This document shows, piece by piece, positions 35,400-43,277 of a DNA stretch of 56,286 bases. Each line of letters opens with the position of its first letter. The first letter of the stretch is position 1. The notes below the pieces were generated by a model. It ran no database searches and was not told the origin of the DNA. It saw only the letters and a program-made list of their open reading frames with translations. The translations under genes and the position numbers were made by a program. Origin of the DNA: Bradyrhizobium sacchari (GTDB lineage: Bacteria > Pseudomonadota > Alphaproteobacteria > Rhizobiales > Xanthobacteraceae); NCBI RefSeq assembly GCF_002068095.1, contig NZ_LWIG01000014.1, positions 287,075 through 343,360 on the forward strand. Direction: 5' to 3'.

Positions 35400-35888
35400 A
35401 TGTCGGTCGAGAAAGACGAGGCTGCGAGTTCGGCTGCCGCCCTGGCACGCCAATGGAAGCTCGAGAACGGCATCGGATTTCTGCTGCGCCTGCTCGAAGC
35501 CAAATATGACGGTCTCTACCAGAGCGTAACGCGGCAGACCGACATCACTCCCCGGCAGTTCGGCGTTCTGATGGCGCTGCTGCAACAGGGTCCCATGACC
35601 GCGTCGGACCTTGCAGAACGCATCAGTTGCGATCGGAACACGCTGAGCGAAATGCTGAAGCGGATGACCGCACGCAGGCTGATCTCCAAGAAGAGCCATC
35701 CCGACGATCGCCGTTCGATCCAGGTCCAGATCACGGCCAAGGGCACCAGCGCCCTGATGGCGGTGGTTCCGGCCGCGGCCCGGCTGCAGGACCTCATGCT
35801 TGCTCCCTTGAGCCAGGACGACCGCGCGCATTTCCTGCGTTGCATGCTGGCGATCGCGAAGTCTCCCCCTCCCGAACCCGGCGCCTGA
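35400..35888 (+). CDS. MarR-family transcriptional regulator
   Basis: A 162-residue winged-HTH dimeric repressor. N-terminal helix (about residues 15-45), HTH (about 62-95; TASDLAERISCDRNTLSEMLKRM split over two helices), beta wing with KKSHPDDRRSIQVQIT (Asp-Arg-Arg is the family DxR motif), and C-terminal dimer helix. MarR proteins release DNA on binding aromatic acids or their CoA esters. It is flanked on both sides by the same 17-bp palindromic site, so it should repress the oxygenase operon, itself and the Bug receptor gene. Confidence 0.94.
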   Translation: MSVEKDEAASSAAALARQWKLENGIGFLLRLLEAKYDGLYQSVTRQTDITPRQFGVLMALLQQGPMTASDLAERISCDRNTLSEMLKRMTARRLISKKSHPDDRRSIQVQITAKGTSALMAVVPAAARLQDLMLAPLSQDDRAHFLRCMLAIAKSPPPEPGA

Positions 35889-35953
35889 GCCCTGCGGTTG
35901 CGGCCGGGCGGCCGCTTGCCCGGCCATGGCGGTTGAAATCCCCAGGCCAATAC

Positions 35954-35970
35954 GATACGTATACGTACTA
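35954..35970. promoter_or_regulatory. MarR-type operator, copy 2
   Basis: GATACGTATACGTACTA is the exact reverse complement of the 17-bp site at 35267-35283 and holds the same TACGTATACGTA palindrome (35956-35967). It sits 48 bp before the Bug receptor start at 36018. Confidence 0.82.
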
Positions 35971-36017
35971 AATATATTTCCGAGGCGCCCTAGAGCGTCC
36001 GTATAGGGGAGGCGCCG

Positions 36018-36971
36018 ATGCGCGCGCTGGTTCTGCTGTTGTCGTTCCTATTGGCGGCCCCTGCTCTGGCCGAGGGGTATCCGGAGCGTGCGATCCGGAT
36101 GATCGTGCCCTATCCGGCAGGCGGCTCAACCGACATTCTGGCGCGGGCGATCCTGCAACCTCTTACGGAAATCCTGGGCAAGCCGGTCATCATTGACAAC
36201 AAGTCGGGCGCCGGAGGAATCATCGGCACGACGGAAGCCGCTCGGGCGATGCCGGACGGATACACGATCGTATTCGGCAATCTCGGACCGAATGCGCTGA
36301 ACGCGAGCCTCTACAAGAAGCTCGCCTACGATCCTCTCCGCGATTTCATTCCGATCTCGAAGGTCGTCGACGTGCCGTTCCTGCTGGTGACGGCGCCGTC
36401 GACCGGCATCAGCAGCGTCACCGATCTCATCGCGCGCGGCAAGAAGGATCCCAACGCCCTCACCTATGCGTCGGTCGGGCAAGGATCGGCCTCGCATGTC
36501 ACGGCGGAGCTGTTTCGCCGTCAGGCCGGCATTGAAATGCAGCATGTTCCGTATCGTGGGGGCGCCCCGGCAACTAACGATACGCTGGCGGGCCAGGTTT
36601 CGGTCTACTTCATCACGCCGCTCGAAGGCATGGGTCAGGTCCAGGCAGGCACGCTCAAATCGCTCGGCATCAGCACCGCGGCGCGCTCGCCGCTGTTTCC
36701 GAACATGCCGACGATCAACGAAGCGCTTCCCGGATTTGAGGTCGTGGTGTGGTTTGGCATCCTCTCGCCTGCCGGCACCCCGCCAGAGATCGTGGCCAAG
36801 TTGAACGACGCAGTCACGCGCGCCGTCGCGACGCCGTCCGTACAGGAGGCCCTCAAGAAGCTCGGCGTCGAACCGAAGAGCTCAACGCCGGACGCTTTCG
36901 CGGCCACCATCCGCGCCGATCTCGACAAGTGGGCGAAGGTGGTGAAGGAGGCCAACATCACGCTCGACTAG
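36018..36971 (+). CDS. Bug/TctC-type periplasmic substrate-binding protein 2
   Basis: A 317-residue receptor with a clear signal peptide (residues 1-19, ending APALAEG). Family motifs: IRMIVPYPAGGSTDILAR, VIIDNKSGAGGIIGT and LAYDPLRDFIPIS. The mature N-terminus and carboxylate-binding loops fit the family, but no membrane components are nearby. An operator identical to the marR-promoter site precedes it, tying its expression to the oxygenase operon; it may deliver the substrate or act as an extracytoplasmic sensor. Confidence 0.94.
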   Translation: MRALVLLLSFLLAAPALAEGYPERAIRMIVPYPAGGSTDILARAILQPLTEILGKPVIIDNKSGAGGIIGTTEAARAMPDGYTIVFGNLGPNALNASLYKKLAYDPLRDFIPISKVVDVPFLLVTAPSTGISSVTDLIARGKKDPNALTYASVGQGSASHVTAELFRRQAGIEMQHVPYRGGAPATNDTLAGQVSVYFITPLEGMGQVQAGTLKSLGISTAARSPLFPNMPTINEALPGFEVVVWFGILSPAGTPPEIVAKLNDAVTRAVATPSVQEALKKLGVEPKSSTPDAFAATIRADLDKWAKVVKEANITLD

Positions 36972-36981
36972 CATCGTCTCG

Positions 36982-37950
36982 CTATTCGGTCTTGACGTTG
37001 CGTTCCTCGATCACCTTGCGCCAGGATGGGATTTCTGCGGCAATCAAGGCGTGCAGTTCGGCAGGCGTGCTGGCCTTGGCCTCCACACCATAGGAGAGGA
37101 AGCGATCCCGTATTTGCGGCATCGCCAGGACCGTACCAAGCGCGGCGTTGAGCTTGGCCACGACGTCCGGCGGAGTGCCAGCCGGCGCGAGAATGCCGAA
37201 CCACGTTTCGACCGAATAGCCCTTCAAGGCATTGCCGATGGGTGCCGTACCAGCAGCAACCGGCGAAGGACCAGGCGATGAAACCCCCAGCAACTTCACC
37301 CTGCCAGAACGGATGTGCTCGTTCAGCGTGTCCGAAGTGGTCGTAAGCAGAATGTCGACCTCGCCGGCAAAAATCGCAAGCGTCGTCGGCGCCTGGCCCC
37401 GGTATGGGACGTGAACCATTTGCAGGCCTGCCTGATTGAGGAAGCGCTCGGTGCTCAGATGCCCGAGCGAACCTGGTCCGGCGGAGGCATACAGCATCGG
37501 CTTGCTCTGCGCCTTGGCGTAGGCAAGGAGCCCGGCGACGTCGTTCACGGGCACCTTTTCGCTCGCCACCAGAACCAGCGGCGCCGTGGAGACCAGCGAC
37601 ACCGGCGCAAAACTCTTCAGCGGATCGAAGTCGATGCCTTTCTGCAGCAACGGCGCGATCGAAATCGGCCCATTATTGGCGAACAGAAGTGTGTAACCGT
37701 CGGCGTCCGATCGAGCCGCTTCATTGGAACCGGTCGTGCCGGCTGCGCCGCCGCGATTGTCGATGACGATCGGCTGGCCGAGGATTTTTGCCATCGGCTC
37801 CTGCAGTGCGCGCGCCATGATGTCGGTCGAACCGCCGGCGGGATATGGCACGATGAGCCGGATCGGACGTGAGGGATAATTGTCCGCCGCGGCGGGCGCG
37901 ACGAGGATTGCAGCCCCGAATATGAAAGCCAGAACACTTAGCACCTTCAC
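36982..37950 (-). CDS. Bug/TctC-type periplasmic substrate-binding protein 3
   Basis: A 322-residue receptor convergent with the previous one (10-bp gap). Signal peptide residues 1-22 (VAPAAADNYPSR). Motifs: IRLIVPYPAGGSTDIMAR, IVIDNRGGAAGTTGS and DFDPLKSFAPVS. It resembles receptor 2 in the N-terminal motifs but is divergent elsewhere, so the pair is not a recent duplication. It probably belongs with the upstream CoA-transferase/acyl-CoA dehydrogenase unit on the same strand (67-bp gap). Confidence 0.93.
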   Translation of the reverse strand: MKVLSVLAFIFGAAILVAPAAADNYPSRPIRLIVPYPAGGSTDIMARALQEPMAKILGQPIVIDNRGGAAGTTGSNEAARSDADGYTLLFANNGPISIAPLLQKGIDFDPLKSFAPVSLVSTAPLVLVASEKVPVNDVAGLLAYAKAQSKPMLYASAGPGSLGHLSTERFLNQAGLQMVHVPYRGQAPTTLAIFAGEVDILLTTTSDTLNEHIRSGRVKLLGVSSPGPSPVAAGTAPIGNALKGYSVETWFGILAPAGTPPDVVAKLNAALGTVLAMPQIRDRFLSYGVEAKASTPAELHALIAAEIPSWRKVIEERNVKTE

Positions 37951-38017
37951 GTCGATCCTCCCACGCTATTTTTTTGATTGTCTTGCGGCAGAAAACTTCG
38001 CGGCTTGCAGCATCAAA

Positions 38018-39223
38018 TCATGGAGAGGTCTCACCCTTCCCAAATGCGCCGGCCGCAGCCGCCTGTCCGACATCATTCTTGGACAGGCCGAGCACGCGAG
38101 CGAGAATCTCGTCCCGATGCTCGCCGATAGCGGGGATGTCGCGACCGATTCCGGTCCGCGCGCCCGACATCCGCCACGGTGCGTTAACACCCTTGAACTC
38201 GCCTGCGACGTCGGCAATCGGCGCAAATACGCCGCGAGCGGACAAATGCGGGTCATCCAACGTTTCCGCGGGATCGCGAAAGCGGGCGCTCGGAACTCCA
38301 GCACGATCGAGAGCGGCCAGGCATTCATCCACCGTGTGCTGCATCGTCCACCGCTCGACGACCTGCATCATCGCGCTCCAGTTCGCACCGCGCCCCGACA
38401 CCGAAGCGAAACGAGGGTCGGACGAGAGCTCCGGCAGGCCCGTCAGGTCGCGAAGCGCCGAGAAATTGCGCACTGACACCGGCGCGATCAGGACGTCGCC
38501 ATCCTTTGCGCGCACAGGACCATAGGTCGGGCGAGCCACCGGCGCCGAGAACTGCGCTTCCTGCAGCTCGTACACCAGAAGATTCAGCATGCTGTCCATC
38601 AGTACGACATCGACGTGCTGCCCTGCTCCCGTGCGCTCTCGTTGCACCATCGCCGTTTGAATCGCCGAGAAGCCGAAAATGCCGCCGAGAATATCGGCAA
38701 CGAACACCGCCCCCGCCGCCGGCCTGTCGCGATCACCCGCGTATCGCATCAGCGCGCGGTCGAACCCGCTCTCGGCATGAACGATCATCGCATAGGCCGG
38801 ACGCTCCGATTGCGGGCCGGTCTGGCCGTAGCCGGATATCGAGCAATAGATCAAACGGGGATTGATCTTGCGAAGCGCCTCATAGCCGAGACCCAGACGC
38901 TCCATCACACCGGGCCGGAAATTCTCAACCAGAATGTCCGTGCTTTCGACCATGCGGTGCACGAGCTTGATCGCCTCGGACGATTTGAGGTCCAGCGCGA
39001 TGCTCTTTTTACCGGCATTGAGCTGACCGAAATAGGCGCTTTGGCCGTCGCGAAGGGGCGCGCGCAGGCGCATCTCCTCGCCCTCCGGCGGCTCGACCTT
39101 GATCACTTCGGCGCCGACATCCGCCAACAACCGGGCGCAATACGGTCCGGCCAGCATGATGGAGAAATCCAGCACGCGGACGCCGTCGAGTGGTGATTTC
39201 AATGATTGGCCCTGTGTCATCAT
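38018..39223 (-). CDS. CaiB/BaiF-family CoA-transferase (2)
   Basis: A 401-residue class III CoA-transferase with the signature GVRVLDFSIMLAGPYCARLLADVGAEVIKVE (split) and EEMRLRAP; the catalytic Asp lies in GQHVDVVLMDSMLN. Two adjacent ATG codons (39223 and 39220) follow TAGGAACCG. It is one of the last genes of the hydratase/fused-dehydrogenase unit, 6 bp after the dehydrogenase stop. It likely activates a pathway acid using a product acyl-CoA as donor. Confidence 0.93.
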   Translation of the reverse strand: MMTQGQSLKSPLDGVRVLDFSIMLAGPYCARLLADVGAEVIKVEPPEGEEMRLRAPLRDGQSAYFGQLNAGKKSIALDLKSSEAIKLVHRMVESTDILVENFRPGVMERLGLGYEALRKINPRLIYCSISGYGQTGPQSERPAYAMIVHAESGFDRALMRYAGDRDRPAAGAVFVADILGGIFGFSAIQTAMVQRERTGAGQHVDVVLMDSMLNLLVYELQEAQFSAPVARPTYGPVRAKDGDVLIAPVSVRNFSALRDLTGLPELSSDPRFASVSGRGANWSAMMQVVERWTMQHTVDECLAALDRAGVPSARFRDPAETLDDPHLSARGVFAPIADVAGEFKGVNAPWRMSGARTGIGRDIPAIGEHRDEILARVLGLSKNDVGQAAAAGAFGKGETSP

Positions 39224-39229
39224 CGGTTC

Positions 39230-41452
39230 CTATCGCGGTAAGCCAAGCGCACGCTGCGCGATCAAGCTGCGCTGAATTTCGTTCGTGCCGATGCTGATCA
39301 CCCACATCAGGGAATGACGCAGGTTTTGCTCGAACCGGCCGTTGTCGATGGCGCCCGGCATCTGTTCGGACAGCGTGGCGCGCATGCCGAGCATGTCGAG
39401 CGCGGCTTCACCAAAGCGTTCCATCAGCTCGCTGGAAAAGACCTTGCTGATCGCGCCATATTCTGGCGGCGTGATGCCGTCCGCCGCAAGGCCCGCGCAA
39501 TGCATCATCAGTTGGCGGCCGATCTCGATTTCGCAGGCGAACGCCGCCATGCGGTCACGGATGATCGGGTCTCCACTCAACTCCTGCCGAACCATCACAT
39601 GCTGGCGTAACTGTTCAAAGGCATGCGCGACTTTCAGCACGATGCCGCCGCCGACCAGCCCCCGTTCGAAAGCGAGCGCTCCGGTCAGGACTTTCCAGCC
39701 CTGGTTTTCACCGCCGACGAGGTTCTCCAGCGGCACGCGAACATCGTCGTAGAAGATGTTGGCGAATGTTCCATCGTACATGGTGGTTGCCGGCCGGACC
39801 GTGATCCCGGGCGTATTCATCGGCACGATGAACATGCTGATGCCGGCATGGGGCTTGGCGTTCTTGTCTGTTCGCGCCGCCAGGAACATGTATTTGCCCC
39901 ACCAGGTCGTGGTCCAGATCTTCTGACCATTGATGACCCAATGGTCGCCGTCGCGGACGGCGCTGGTTCGCAGAGCCGCAAGGTCGGATCCTGCCTGCGG
40001 CTCGCTGTAACCCATCCCATGCATCGCCTCGCCGCGCAGAATTTCCGGCAAGTATTTCTTCTGTTGCTCGGGCGTTCCGAACATCATCAAGGCGTTGGCC
40101 TGGATCGACGCGCCAGTGCGCGGAGTCTCACCTTGCTCCATCGTCTCCATGAAGGCGATTTGCTCAAGCGGCGAACGCGCCTGGCCGCCGAACTCCTGCG
40201 GCCAGCCGAGGCCGATCCAGCCGGTGCTCCCGATATCGGCAGCAAATTCAGCGTCGAACTCACGCTTTGCGAACGGCTTGGCATCAAAAGCGGCCTTTCT
40301 GCCGCCCGTCCAATTTTGCGCAAGCCACCGCCTGACATGTTCGCGCAGTTCGTTCCCGGCGGGGCCGAGATCGTATTGCGGCATCCCGGCACCACCGTTG
40401 TCGAACAGGTGGGCCGCGAGGCTTCGTCTGGCGTGGGCCGCGCCGCCAAGCGCTATGGTGTCCAGATGCACGCGCTTGAAGTGCAGAGGGGCTTCGTGTT
40501 CTTCGGCGTAGCCGATGGCACCGAATGTGTGCTGCGTCTCCAGCGAAACGCGGCGCAATGCCGGGCCCGCAAACGCCATGGCGCAATCGGAGAAGTATCG
40601 CCAATCGTGATCGCTCTCATCCCAAAGCTTTGCCGCGTGGTGCAGAACGAGACGTACGCCCTCGAGGTCGATGAAGCAGTTGGCGAGCTTGTGCTGGATC
40701 GCCTGAAATCGCCCGATCGGTTGGCCGAACTGCTGCCGTTCGCCGGCATAGGCTACCGCCAGCTCGAACGCGCGACGCGCGGCGCCATGGGAGCGCGCCA
40801 GCAGCGCCAGACGCGCGATCGATCGCAGGTCGCTGAGGCTGGTGTTGGTAGCAGGAACAAGCCTTGCCGGCGCCGCATCGAGCGTCAGCTCCCAATTACC
40901 CCAGGCGCCCATCGCGCGCGTAGGCATGCGATTAACGCCGGGAGCCCGAAGGTCGACGAGCGCTAGATGCGCCTCGTCCACCGGCGCGAGCAGGTGCGTA
41001 GCGCTGCCCGCGGCCTCGACGAACCGAAGCGATCCCGTTGCCTTCTCGCCATGAAGCCTGATCGACCCGATACCGGGATCGGAATCGAACGCGGCGAAGG
41101 AAAAGACAATGCGCGCCGCGCCCACGTGAAGTGCTTTTTGCAACTCACCTGCATCGGTGGATGCATCCGACAGCACGAGATTGGCCAGCACGGCAGACCA
41201 CATCGGAGCGGGGCATGCCGCGCGGCCGAGTTCTTCCATCACCGCCAGGATCTCGCGAAGGCCGCCCTCCTCCGGATCGGCGCCCAGAACCGTGACACCT
41301 TGCCGGACCAGCTTGTCCCATATCTCGGTGATCGCTTCCGGAGACGCACCATCCTTCAGGCAGTCGGCCCGCCAGCGCGATTCGAGAAGCCCGCGCAAGG
41401 AATCGCGAAGCATGACCGCAACGTCCTCGCTTTCGATGCCGGAGGCCGCCAT
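39230..41452 (-). CDS. Fused double acyl-CoA dehydrogenase
   Basis: A 740-residue protein made of two acyl-CoA dehydrogenase modules. The N-terminal module (about residues 1-365) is divergent: it keeps the helical end (AYAGERQQFGQPIGRFQAIQHKLA) but lacks the canonical FAD loop motifs. The C-terminal module (about 366-740) has AGSDLAALRTSAVRDG, INGQKIWTT and GTNEIQRSLIAQRALG. This mimics alpha/beta heterotetrameric dehydrogenases of steroid and aromatic-acid pathways in one chain. It is coupled to the enoyl-CoA hydratase gene (9-bp gap). Confidence 0.9.
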   Translation of the reverse strand: MAASGIESEDVAVMLRDSLRGLLESRWRADCLKDGASPEAITEIWDKLVRQGVTVLGADPEEGGLREILAVMEELGRAACPAPMWSAVLANLVLSDASTDAGELQKALHVGAARIVFSFAAFDSDPGIGSIRLHGEKATGSLRFVEAAGSATHLLAPVDEAHLALVDLRAPGVNRMPTRAMGAWGNWELTLDAAPARLVPATNTSLSDLRSIARLALLARSHGAARRAFELAVAYAGERQQFGQPIGRFQAIQHKLANCFIDLEGVRLVLHHAAKLWDESDHDWRYFSDCAMAFAGPALRRVSLETQHTFGAIGYAEEHEAPLHFKRVHLDTIALGGAAHARRSLAAHLFDNGGAGMPQYDLGPAGNELREHVRRWLAQNWTGGRKAAFDAKPFAKREFDAEFAADIGSTGWIGLGWPQEFGGQARSPLEQIAFMETMEQGETPRTGASIQANALMMFGTPEQQKKYLPEILRGEAMHGMGYSEPQAGSDLAALRTSAVRDGDHWVINGQKIWTTTWWGKYMFLAARTDKNAKPHAGISMFIVPMNTPGITVRPATTMYDGTFANIFYDDVRVPLENLVGGENQGWKVLTGALAFERGLVGGGIVLKVAHAFEQLRQHVMVRQELSGDPIIRDRMAAFACEIEIGRQLMMHCAGLAADGITPPEYGAISKVFSSELMERFGEAALDMLGMRATLSEQMPGAIDNGRFEQNLRHSLMWVISIGTNEIQRSLIAQRALGLPR

Positions 41453-41461
41453 CGCGAGAGC

Positions 41462-42271
41462 CTACGCCTGGCCGAACCTCGGCTTGCGTTTCTCCTTAAA
41501 GGACATGGTTGCCTCCTTGTGATCCGCTGTCTCGAACGTAACCTGTTCGAGCGCCATTGACGCCTCGAGCAACATGTTCACGCGATCCTTCACGATCTGG
41601 TTGATCGACAGCTTGGTCCAGCGGATCGCCCAGGTTGGACCGTTCGCCAGTTCAATGGCGATTTCCCGCGCCTTGCCCAGCACTTCAGCACGTGGAACCA
41701 CGTGATTGACGAGGCCAATCCGTTCCGCTTCCCGGCCCTTGAGCAGCGTGCCACGGATCAAAAACTCCTTGGCTTTGTTGACGCCGACCAGCAACGGCCA
41801 GATCACGGTGCCACCGTCTCCGGCAACCAGCCCAACGCGCGAGACGTGCGTGTCGCCAATGCGCGCATCCTCGGACATGACCGTGATGTCGCACAGCAAG
41901 GCGTGGGTCGCAGCGAGCCCGATGGCATCGCCATTGATCGCCGCGATGATCGGCTTGTCGAGCTCGAGCTGGCGGGTAACGCCGCGGCGGCTGATCATGG
42001 GATCATGCACCTCGCCCTCCTCCAGGACGTCCCCGCCGGGACGCTCCGACATGGCTTTGACGTCGCCGCCAACGCTGAAGTAATCGCCGGCGCCGGTCAG
42101 CACCACGACGCTGACGGCATGGTCATCGGCGAGGTCGTCCCAGATCGTCCGCAGCTCGCGGATCAGCTTCTGATTGATCGCGTTGCGCGACTGCGGCCGG
42201 TTCAGGGTCACCGTCGCCACCTTCTCCGACACGTCGACCTTGAGGCATTCATACTTCGCGTAATTCGACAC
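41462..42271 (-). CDS. Enoyl-CoA hydratase/isomerase family protein
   Basis: A 269-residue crotonase-fold protein. Substrate-backbone region GDYFSVGGDVKAMSE and oxyanion-hole loop INGDAIGLAATHALLCD are typical. At the usual Glu144/Glu164 positions it reads IGDTHVSRVGLVAGDGG, so the first catalytic Glu is absent and the second is Asp. It may isomerise, hydrolyse or act on an unusual CoA ester rather than do standard hydration. GTG start at 42271 after GGGAGGAACAAA; an upstream frame to 42319 lacks a ribosome site. Confidence 0.88.
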   Translation of the reverse strand: MSNYAKYECLKVDVSEKVATVTLNRPQSRNAINQKLIRELRTIWDDLADDHAVSVVVLTGAGDYFSVGGDVKAMSERPGGDVLEEGEVHDPMISRRGVTRQLELDKPIIAAINGDAIGLAATHALLCDITVMSEDARIGDTHVSRVGLVAGDGGTVIWPLLVGVNKAKEFLIRGTLLKGREAERIGLVNHVVPRAEVLGKAREIAIELANGPTWAIRWTKLSINQIVKDRVNMLLEASMALEQVTFETADHKEATMSFKEKRKPRFGQA

Positions 42272-42325
42272 TTTGTTCCTCCCGTTGTTATCGTGATTTG
42301 AGCGCAGGCTGTCGTCCAAGCCCGG

Positions 42326-43195
42326 CTAACGCCGCATGCCCGGCTGGACCTCGGCCAGCGCGACATGCAGCGACATAGCGCCCGGGTCCTGCTCGAGCAT
42401 TCGCTGGACAGCTTCGAGATGCGCGCGCATCAGGCGGCGCGCCGATGAGACATTTCGTTCGGCGATGGCGGAGAGCAATTGACGCCGCCGCTCGGCGAGC
42501 CGGCTCATCGCAACGCCGCTCGAGGCCACCTTGGCGTAGACGAAGCGCATGTGAATTTCGGTCACTGAATCCATGATCATCGCGATGACCTTGTTTCTGG
42601 TCGAAGCCGCGAGCAACTTGTAGAACTCGCGCGAGCACTCGACCCGGTCGAGCAGCCTCCCTTCCTTCGTCGCAAGCTCGGTTCGCCGGATATTGGCCTC
42701 CAGCGCGTCGAGATCGGACTGGCGTGCATGATCGCACGCAAGTCCGACGATGAGGTCGAGCACGTGGACGCGCGCCTCGGACAATTCCCGCACGGAAATC
42801 GTGCCGAGGCTCAGCATGTCCCGCATGACGTCGTTCATGCGGCTGGTGTCGCCTTCCTGGATGAAGGCCCCGCCTTTGACGCCCTTCAACAATCGAAGCA
42901 CGCCGGCCATCTCGAGGCTGCGCAGGGCCTCCCGCAGGACATTCCGGCTCACGCCGAGCTGCTGCGCCAGGTCGCGCTCCGGAGGCAGCTTGTCGCCTGG
43001 CTTCAGCAGCCCGAGCGCGAGCTGCTCGCGGATGCGTTCGCAGATTTCCTCGAACGCCCGCCTCGTATGGATCGGCCGGAACCTGGGAGCCGGCGCGGGA
43101 CTTGCCGTCGCTCGCTGATCGGCCGGGCGCTCCCGCCTGCCGGATGAAACCTTGCGTGACTGCGCACTGGCGCGGGGGCTTGACTTGGTGCTCAT
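42326..43195 (-). CDS. FadR-type GntR-family transcriptional regulator (2)
   Basis: A 289-residue regulator parallel to that at 28750. Basic leader (residues 1-40), winged HTH (about 45-115; LPPERDLAQQLGVSRNVLREAL and GVLRLLKGVKGGAFI) and helical FCD domain (about 125-270). The two share the RPIxTRR-FEEIC-IR linker sequence, suggesting common ancestry. The ATG at 43195 lies 15 bp from an AATGG-N5-CCATT palindrome, consistent with autoregulation and control of the divergent dehydrogenase. Confidence 0.93.
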   Translation of the reverse strand: MSTKSSPRASAQSRKVSSGRRERPADQRATASPAPAPRFRPIHTRRAFEEICERIREQLALGLLKPGDKLPPERDLAQQLGVSRNVLREALRSLEMAGVLRLLKGVKGGAFIQEGDTSRMNDVMRDMLSLGTISVRELSEARVHVLDLIVGLACDHARQSDLDALEANIRRTELATKEGRLLDRVECSREFYKLLAASTRNKVIAMIMDSVTEIHMRFVYAKVASSGVAMSRLAERRRQLLSAIAERNVSSARRLMRAHLEAVQRMLEQDPGAMSLHVALAEVQPGMRR

Positions 43196-43209
43196 GTGGT
43201 GAATTATTA

Positions 43210-43224
43210 AATGGATCACCCATT
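43210..43224. promoter_or_regulatory. AATGG-N5-CCATT palindrome, probable FadR-type operator
   Basis: AATGG-ATCAC-CCATT sits between the divergent FadR-type gene and acyl-CoA dehydrogenase. Arms and spacing match the centre of the 26302-26324 repeat. AT-rich flanks suggest it overlaps a promoter. Confidence 0.65.
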
Positions 43225-43277
43225 CAATGGAAGCCCAATTTTCGGGCTGCGCTCAAGAAAATCCACAACGAGGGCCC

